A stretch of 9,723 bases of DNA from Clostridia bacterium (lineage in GTDB: Bacteria > Bacillota_A > Clostridia > TANB77 > CAG-508), in NCBI GenBank assembly GCA_017621295.1, contig JAGATI010000215.1, positions 1-9,723 of the forward strand, given 5' to 3'. How positions within the stretch are numbered: position 1 is the first letter of the stretch; each line of letters begins with the position of its first letter. The position numbers and the translations under genes are program-made. Below are positions 5,129-9,723 of this stretch, in pieces. Under the pieces are notes generated by a model that was given only the letters and a program-made list of their open reading frames with translations, did not search any database and was not told the origin of the DNA.

Positions 5129-7876
5129 TTGGAAAAGAATTGGTTTAGTAAAAGTGTAGAGGAAGTAAAAAATGAACTTGAAACAGATTTAGAAAAAGGG
5201 CTTACAGATGAGATGGTAACAAAACAAAGAGAAAAGTATGGAACAAATGAATTAAAAACTCAAAAAAAGAAAAGTTTATTTGTAAAATTTTTAGAGCAAT
5301 TTAAAGATTTTATGATAATAGTATTAATTATAGCAGCAGTTGTTTCAGGCATAGTTGGGTATATGGAAGGAGAAGGAGTTACAGATTCTATTATCATCTT
5401 AATTGTAGTAGTTGTTAATGCCATTATAGGTGTTGCTCAAGAAGCAAAAGCAGAAAAATCATTAGAAGCACTTCAAAAATTAAGTAGTCATTCAGCAAAA
5501 GTTATGAGAAATGGTAATTTAGCAGTTGTACCTTCTAAAGAATTAGTACCAGGAGATATTGTAATATTAGATACTGGAGATTTTGTATCAGCAGATTTAA
5601 GAATTATAGAATCAGCTAATTTAAAATCACAAGAAGCATCATTAACTGGTGAATCTGTACCAGTAGAGAAGAATGAAAAGATAATAAATGATGAAAAAGT
5701 TGGAATTGGAGATAGAGTAAATATGCTATTTTCTTCAAGTCTTATTACTTATGGTAGAGGAAAAGGAATAGTAGTAGAAACTGGTATGAATACAGAAGTT
5801 GGAAAGATTGCAGGAATTATAAATGATACTGTAAAATCTGAAACTCCACTTCAAACTAAGCTTAATAAATTAGGTAAAACTTTAGGCTTAGCAGCACTTG
5901 TAATCTGTGCAGTTATTTTTGGAATAGGATTACTTTATGGAAAAGAACCAATAGATATGTTTATGACAGCTGTTAGTTTAGCAGTTGCAGCAATTCCAGA
6001 GGGTTTAGCTGCTGTATCTACAATTGTTCTTGCAATTGGTGTACAAAGAATGGTTAAAAAACATGCTATTGTAAAAAAACTTCCAGCAGTAGAAACTTTG
6101 GGAAGTGCTACAGTAATTTGTTCAGATAAAACAGGAACATTAACACAAAATAAAATGACTGTAAAAAAAGTATTTTATGATGAAAAACTAGTAAACTTAG
6201 AAGATATCAAACAAGAAGATATAAAAGATGACCTAGAAAAACTTGTATATGTTAGTATGTTATGTAATGATACAAAAGTAGGAAAAGATAACGAATTAAC
6301 AGGAGACCCAACAGAAACAGCTCTAGTAGATATGGGATTTAATTTATCATTTAAGCCTGAACTTTTTGAAATGCTTCCAAGAGTTGCTGAAATTCCATTT
6401 GATTCAGATAGAAAATTAATGACAACAATTCATAAGTTAAATGATAAATATATAGTTTATACTAAAGGTGGAGTAGATGAGTTATTAAAAAGATGTAATA
6501 AATATATATTAAATAATGAATTAAAAGATAATTTAGATTCATATAAACCTACAATATATAAATATAATGAGGAAATGGCTAAAGATGCATTAAGAGTACT
6601 TGCAATGGGATATAAAGAATTAGACCATATGCCGGAAGAAGAAGAAGTTAAAAATATGGAATCTGATTTGATATATATTGGAATGGTTGGTATGATAGAT
6701 CCACCAAGAGAAGAAGCAAAGCTTGCTGTAGAAAAATGTAAAACAGCAGGAATAAAAACAGTTATGATAACAGGTGACCATAAGATAACAGCAACAGCAA
6801 TAGCTAAATCTTTAGGAATATTAGAAAACGAAGAAGAAGCAATTACTGGAGCAGAACTAGAAGAAATGTCTGATGAAGATTTAAAGAAAAATATTAGGAA
6901 ATATTCTGTATATGCAAGGGTATCACCAGAGCACAAAGTAAGAATTGTAAAAGCATGGCAAGCAAATGGAGAAATTGTTAGTATGACGGGTGATGGTGTA
7001 AATGATGCACCAGCTTTAAAAACAGCAGATATTGGTTGTGCAATGGGAATGGTAGGAACAGATGTTGCAAAAGAAGCAGCAGATGTTATATTAACAGATG
7101 ATAATTTTGCGACAGTTGTATCTGCAGTAGAAGAAGGAAGACGTATTTATGATAATATATTAAAAGCAATTCAGTTTTTACTTTCAAGTAATGTTGGTGA
7201 AATTATAGTTTTATTTGTTGCAATTTTAATTACACCATTATTAAGTAATATATTCGGAATAGATATAAAATTAATAGAACCTCTACTTCCAATTCATATT
7301 TTATGGGTGAATTTAGTAACAGATTCTTTGCCAGCTTTAGCATTAGCAGTAGACCCAGCAGAAAAAGATGTTATGAATAGAAAACCTTTAAAACCAGGTA
7401 AAGGAATATTTACTAAAGGAATGACATGGAGAATAGTATATCAAGGAATTATGATAGGGTTAATAACACTTGCAGCTTTTGTAATTGGACTCGCAACACC
7501 TGATAGTAGCCTGCCAGAAGTATATAATGATGCAGGTGTAAGATTATCAAATGAAGAAGTAAAAGTAGAAATTGGTCAAACAATGGCATTTACGGTACTT
7601 GCGTTATCAGAATTAGTTCATGTATTTAATATTAGAAATAATAAAAAATCAGTATTTAAAACAAAAGTATTTAATAATAGTAAGTTAGTTTTAGCTATAG
7701 GTGTATCAGCTGCGTTAATGCTTGTAATATTATTAGTACCAGGATTAAGACATATATTTAGTATTCCAGTATTGCCTACTCAGAATATAATAGAGATTAT
7801 ATTGCTTGTTTTGGCACCACTTGTAATTGTTGAATTGTTTAAATTGTTTAAGATTAATACGATTAAAGATGAGTAA
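5129..7876 (+). CDS. P-type (P2A) Ca2+/Mn2+-transporting ATPase
   Basis: The 915-residue membrane pump carries all P-type ATPase motifs: TGES (173-176, actuator), IPEGL in M4 (Glu291), DKTGT with phosphorylated Asp333, KGGVDELL (nucleotide domain) and TGDGVNDAP (Asp622 and Asp626). Ion ligands follow the SERCA pattern: Glu291 (M4), Asn688 and Glu691 (SSNVGE, M5), Asn728, Thr731 and Asp732 (NLVTD, M6) and Glu828 in M8, so both SERCA cation sites seem to be present. It should export Ca2+ and/or Mn2+ from the cytoplasm using ATP. The upstream yybP-ykoY riboswitch favours manganese detoxification as the regulated role. The start is TTG at 5129, with GAAAGGATG before it; an ATG at 5118 is out of frame. 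The gene stands alone between its own promoter and a strong terminator and is undamaged. Confidence 0.95.
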   Translation: MEKNWFSKSVEEVKNELETDLEKGLTDEMVTKQREKYGTNELKTQKKKSLFVKFLEQFKDFMIIVLIIAAVVSGIVGYMEGEGVTDSIIILIVVVVNAIIGVAQEAKAEKSLEALQKLSSHSAKVMRNGNLAVVPSKELVPGDIVILDTGDFVSADLRIIESANLKSQEASLTGESVPVEKNEKIINDEKVGIGDRVNMLFSSSLITYGRGKGIVVETGMNTEVGKIAGIINDTVKSETPLQTKLNKLGKTLGLAALVICAVIFGIGLLYGKEPIDMFMTAVSLAVAAIPEGLAAVSTIVLAIGVQRMVKKHAIVKKLPAVETLGSATVICSDKTGTLTQNKMTVKKVFYDEKLVNLEDIKQEDIKDDLEKLVYVSMLCNDTKVGKDNELTGDPTETALVDMGFNLSFKPELFEMLPRVAEIPFDSDRKLMTTIHKLNDKYIVYTKGGVDELLKRCNKYILNNELKDNLDSYKPTIYKYNEEMAKDALRVLAMGYKELDHMPEEEEVKNMESDLIYIGMVGMIDPPREEAKLAVEKCKTAGIKTVMITGDHKITATAIAKSLGILENEEEAITGAELEEMSDEDLKKNIRKYSVYARVSPEHKVRIVKAWQANGEIVSMTGDGVNDAPALKTADIGCAMGMVGTDVAKEAADVILTDDNFATVVSAVEEGRRIYDNILKAIQFLLSSNVGEIIVLFVAILITPLLSNIFGIDIKLIEPLLPIHILWVNLVTDSLPALALAVDPAEKDVMNRKPLKPGKGIFTKGMTWRIVYQGIMIGLITLAAFVIGLATPDSSLPEVYNDAGVRLSNEEVKVEIGQTMAFTVLALSELVHVFNIRNNKKSVFKTKVFNNSKLVLAIGVSAALMLVILLVPGLRHIFSIPVLPTQNIIEIILLVLAPLVIVELFKLFKINTIKDE

Positions 7877-7880
7877 TTTT

Positions 7881-7907
7881 TGTCAATGGGGACAGGATTG
7901 TTTGACA
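7881..7907 (+). repeat. REP-like G-rich palindromic element
   Basis: TGTCAA (7881-7886) and TTGACA (7902-7907) form a 6-bp inverted repeat around GGGGACAGG, a run of G unlike the surrounding AT-rich DNA. TGTC can alternatively pair with the inner GACA (7891-7894). Similar 'GTCAATGGGGACAGG...TTTGACA' units are, from memory, dispersed intergenic repeats in several Firmicutes, sometimes linked to REP-associated Y1 transposases. Only one copy is visible here, so its dispersed nature is not shown by this window. Confidence 0.55.
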
Positions 7908-7940
7908 TAGAAAAAATTAAGATATGAGACTAATTATTAG

Positions 7941-7980
7941 AAAAACATGATAAAATAATAAATATTTTATCATGTTTTTT
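7941..7980 (+). terminator. Strong terminator after the ATPase gene
   Basis: A perfect 17-bp stem (7941-7957 with 7963-7979) with a 5-base loop ends in a T6 run. The A5 at the base of the 5' arm means the structure could also work on the minus strand. It closes the ATPase transcription unit. Confidence 0.9.
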
Positions 7981-8071
7981 CTAAATGGAAAATGAAAAAG
8001 CTAATTTTAAATGGTAAGAGTTGAGGTTTTGAGAGATATGGCGGATTATAGAAATTAGTGAAAAAATGGGC

Positions 8072-8101
8072 TTGATAAACAATTATAGATTTGATATAAT
8101 T
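8072..8101 (+). promoter_or_regulatory. Promoter of the hepT-mntA operon with overlapping dyad
   Basis: TTGATA at 8072-8077, a 17-bp spacer and TATAAT at 8095-8100 form a good sigma-A promoter. A perfect 7-bp inverted repeat (AATTATA 8081-8087, TATAATT 8095-8101) overlaps the -10 and could be an operator, although dyads this AT-rich arise by chance. The stretch from the terminator (7981) to the promoter holds only short unconvincing reading frames. Confidence 0.65.
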
Positions 8102-8128
8102 TTTATAAATTAAAGAGGAAAAGTTATT

Positions 8129-8167
8129 TTGTTAAATAGCAATAAGGCGAACCAAATAATACCATAA
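8129..8167 (+). other. Possible 12-codon leader ORF upstream of hepT
   Basis: In the roughly 110-base leader, a TTG at 8129 is preceded by GAGGAAAAG (8115-8123) and opens a 12-codon frame (LNSNKANQIIP after the start) ending in TAA at 8165-8167. The ribosome site is better than expected for random leader DNA, but a single tiny frame with a TTG start is weak evidence. No attenuator hairpin is visible after it. Confidence 0.2.
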
Positions 8168-8219
8168 GATAAATTAATAAAAAAGAATATAATAATTATT
8201 AAAATGGAGAGTGGAAAAT

Positions 8220-8570
8220 ATGATAGATGCAAGAACAAAAAAGATTTTACAAGCAATTATAAAGCATTGTAATATAATAAGTGATACAAAGATACATTTT
8301 GGAGATAATTATTCTGATTTCGAAAATAATAATATATATCAAAATGCTATATTAACACCAATTACTCAAATAGGGGAATTAGTTAAAAGACTGCCAACAG
8401 AATTTAGGACACAGTACAACCAGATTCCATGGAGAAATATTGCAGGAATGAGAGACATTGTAGTACATAGTTATGAGACAATAGATAAGACAATACTATG
8501 GAATGTTGCTAATATTGAAATTGACAAAATAAAAGAATTTTGTAAAAAAATATTAAATGAGGAGATTTAA
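8220..8570 (+). CDS. hepT: HepT-type toxin (DUF86 family)
   Basis: This 116-residue, mostly helical protein is the HEPN-domain toxin of a HepT/MntA pair. It carries the catalytic RX4HXY motif as Arg78-DIVV-His83-Ser-Tyr85, followed by ETID, as in active HEPN RNases. Known HepT toxins dimerise, cut RNA, and are neutralised when MntA attaches AMP to the motif tyrosine. The start at ATG 8220 is chosen because GGAGAG (8206-8211) precedes it at 8 bases; a GTG at 8211 is in frame but overlaps that site. The antitoxin ATG follows the stop after one base, so the pair is translationally coupled. The motif is complete, so the toxin looks functional. RNase activity is inferred from the family. Confidence 0.92.
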   Translation: MIDARTKKILQAIIKHCNIISDTKIHFGDNYSDFENNNIYQNAILTPITQIGELVKRLPTEFRTQYNQIPWRNIAGMRDIVVHSYETIDKTILWNVANIEIDKIKEFCKKILNEEI

Positions 8571-8571
8571 C

Positions 8572-8871
8572 ATGTCAGAACTTGAAAAAATAACTGAAAA
8601 AATAAAACCGGTTGCAATAAGATATAATTTAGCATATGTTTGGGTTTTTGGCTCTTATGCAAAAAAAACTCAAAAAAAAGATAGTGATGTGGATATAATA
8701 GTGAGAACAGAAGATGTATTGGAAGGATTTAAAATTGTAGAAGTAAAATTTGCATTAGAAGAGGCATTAAAGAAACAAGTAGATATAATAACTACAGGAA
8801 GTATAAAAGATTCTTTACTAGAGAGCGAAGATTTAGAAGAAGTTTTAGTATATAGTGTAGAGGATAAATAG
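8572..8871 (+). CDS. mntA: MntA-type minimal nucleotidyltransferase antitoxin
   Basis: The 99-residue protein is a minimal polymerase-beta-type nucleotidyltransferase. The GSX10DXD motif is exact (Gly27, Ser28, Asp39, Asp41), and a third acidic residue, Asp71 in QVDIIT, completes the metal site. In characterised systems MntA AMPylates the Tyr of the HepT RX4HXY motif and so blocks the toxin. The start at ATG 8572 follows GAGGAG, which lies inside the end of hepT; an earlier in-frame ATG at 8557 overlaps that ribosome site and is unlikely. The operon ends at the terminator near 9032-9063. Confidence 0.92.
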   Translation: MSELEKITEKIKPVAIRYNLAYVWVFGSYAKKTQKKDSDVDIIVRTEDVLEGFKIVEVKFALEEALKKQVDIITTGSIKDSLLESEDLEEVLVYSVEDK

Positions 8872-9031
8872 TGATATTTAAAGATAAAAATAATATTGAA
8901 AAATGGTAATATTCTTAAATATTTTTCAGTAATGGCAAGAAAATCTTTAAAGAAATTTACAAGTTTACAAAAGAAAACCTGTTTGCCAATAATTGATTTT
9001 CACAATAAACAAGTATAAAAAAATATCACAG
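8872..9031 (+). other. Intergenic region, no confident gene
   Basis: After mntA there is a short inverted repeat (GAAAAAT 8898-8904 with ATTTTTC 8921-8927, plus a competing inner AATATT pair) and a 28-codon frame from ATG 8932 to TAA 9018 that lacks a ribosome site. Neither can be supported as a gene or RNA. The terminator that follows suggests this stretch is simply the 3' untranslated part of the hepT-mntA transcript. Confidence 0.4.
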
Positions 9032-9063
9032 AAACTATTCCAAAAATGGAGTAGTTTTTTTTT
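9032..9063 (+). terminator. Intrinsic terminator
   Basis: An 11-bp stem (9032-9042 with 9047-9057, one U-G pair) with an AAAA loop runs into nine T residues (9055-9063). A strong Rho-independent terminator that separates the hepT-mntA transcript from the deacetylase gene. Confidence 0.9.
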
Positions 9064-9097
9064 ACTAAAAATTAAAATAAACACTATCAAATTCCGA

Positions 9098-9113
9098 TAT
9101 AATGTTATATAAT
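9098..9113 (+). promoter_or_regulatory. Possible promoter -10 elements of the deacetylase gene
   Basis: Two TATAAT sequences (9098-9103 and 9108-9113) lie between the terminator and the gene start, at a good distance for transcription initiation. Neither has a clear -35 element at 16-18 bp, so the call is tentative. Confidence 0.4.
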
Positions 9114-9141
9114 TAGACAAGAAAAGTAAGGTGATATTTTT

Positions 9142-9723
9142 ATGTATGATTTAATTGTTACAAAACAAAAAAATGATAAAACAAAATTATTAATAATATT
9201 ATTAGTAATTTGCTTTTTATTAGGTTTATTTTTTATAATTGGAATTAACAAAATAAATATTGCAAATAATAAAGACATACAAGTTGTAAAGATGACTGAA
9301 ATAGACATAAATGATGTAATAACAAAACAAAAAAACTTAGAAATGAAAAATAGAAACAAACTTGCTTTAACACAAGAACAAATAGATAGAATAAATAATA
9401 TTTATTCATCATGTGAAGAAAAAAGAGCTTTTTTAACTTTTGATGATGGTCCATCTAAAACTGTAACTCCATTAATATTAGATGTATTAAAACAAGAAAA
9501 TATAAAAGCTACGTTTTTTGTATTAGGAAGCAGAGTAGAATATAATCCGGAAATAATAAATAGAACTTTTGAAGAAGGTCATTATATAGCAAATCATGGA
9601 TATTCACATAAATATAGTAGTATTTATACTAGCATTGAATCTGTATTAGATGAATATAATAAAACAGAACAATGTATAAAAACAGCACTTAAAAATGATG
9701 ATTATAACTCTAGAGTTTTTAGA
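9142..9723 (+). CDS. Membrane-anchored polysaccharide deacetylase (partial, 5' part)
   Basis: The frame opens at ATG 9142 (TAAGGTGA at 9127-9134 as ribosome site) and is still open at the window end after 194 codons. Residues 16-35 are a single hydrophobic signal-anchor, residues about 36-92 a polar linker, and from about residue 95 a NodB/CE4 catalytic domain begins. It shows motif 1 TFDDGPS (Asp101 the catalytic base candidate, Asp102 the metal ligand) and motif 2 HGYSH (His152 and His156, metal ligands). Such enzymes remove acetyl groups from peptidoglycan N-acetylglucosamine or similar polymers outside the membrane, which can give lysozyme resistance. Later motifs lie beyond the window, so the substrate cannot be narrowed. 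It begins its own transcription unit after a terminator. Confidence 0.93.
   Translation, partial: MYDLIVTKQKNDKTKLLIILLVICFLLGLFFIIGINKINIANNKDIQVVKMTEIDINDVITKQKNLEMKNRNKLALTQEQIDRINNIYSSCEEKRAFLTFDDGPSKTVTPLILDVLKQENIKATFFVLGSRVEYNPEIINRTFEEGHYIANHGYSHKYSSIYTSIESVLDEYNKTEQCIKTALKNDDYNSRVFR

Noticed and set aside
6457..6936. 159-codon minus-strand open frame inside the ATPase gene
   Set aside because: It is antisense to conserved ATPase sequence, has a Ser/Ile-rich composition typical of a shadow frame, and has no family match.
8932..9018. 28-codon frame after mntA (starting MARKSLKKF)
   Set aside because: No ribosome site, no recognisable family, and a position in a likely 3' untranslated region.
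9105..9454. Two minus-strand frames over the start of the deacetylase gene
   Set aside because: Phe/Leu/Ile-rich shadows of an A-rich coding strand; the plus-strand frame has the CE4 motifs.

Overview
The window is very AT-rich, with strong AGGAGG-type ribosome binding sites, TTG and ATG starts, an H-type small acid-soluble spore protein gene and clostridial-type gene content. This points to a low-GC, spore-forming Firmicute of the class Clostridia. The species cannot be named from the sequence.

Layout. (1) Positions 55-1895 form a small accessory islet bounded by two near-identical 26-bp direct repeats. It holds two type II toxin-antitoxin (TA) operons. Each has an intact antitoxin gene, a well-formed promoter/operator, and a toxin gene broken by a single extra base (a RelE/ParE-type toxin and a YafQ-type toxin). 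Between them, on the minus strand, lies a spore protein gene (sspH). (2) Positions 1924-3968 are a housekeeping-type operon: a TGS/ThrRS-like N-terminus fused to a uridine-kinase-type P-loop kinase, followed by an RNHCP zinc-ribbon protein. (3) Positions 4170-4848 are a hemolysin III (TrhA/PAQR) membrane protein gene, broken by a third +1 frameshift in a G5 run. (4) Positions 4867-7980 are a complete regulatory unit: promoter, yybP-ykoY manganese riboswitch, overlapping intrinsic terminator, a 915-residue P2A-type cation ATPase started at TTG, and a strong terminator. A REP-like G-rich palindrome sits just after the ATPase stop codon. (5) Positions 8072-9063 are a HepT/MntA TA operon with promoter and terminator. 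(6) From 9142 to the window end is the 5' part of a membrane-anchored polysaccharide deacetylase gene.

How the parts work together. The best-supported regulatory story is the ATPase. The 3' strand of riboswitch helix P1 is also part of the 5' arm of the terminator, so metal-stabilised P1 should prevent termination and switch on cation export. The three TA loci have the expected toxin/antitoxin order for their families, and two of them seem to have lost toxin activity while keeping the antitoxin and its autoregulatory operator. No phage, transposase, CRISPR, rRNA or tRNA gene was seen. I see no convincing new multi-gene system. The points most worth checking are the repeat-bounded islet with paired toxin inactivation, the phased operator array, and the run of same-sign frameshifts, which could also be sequence errors.
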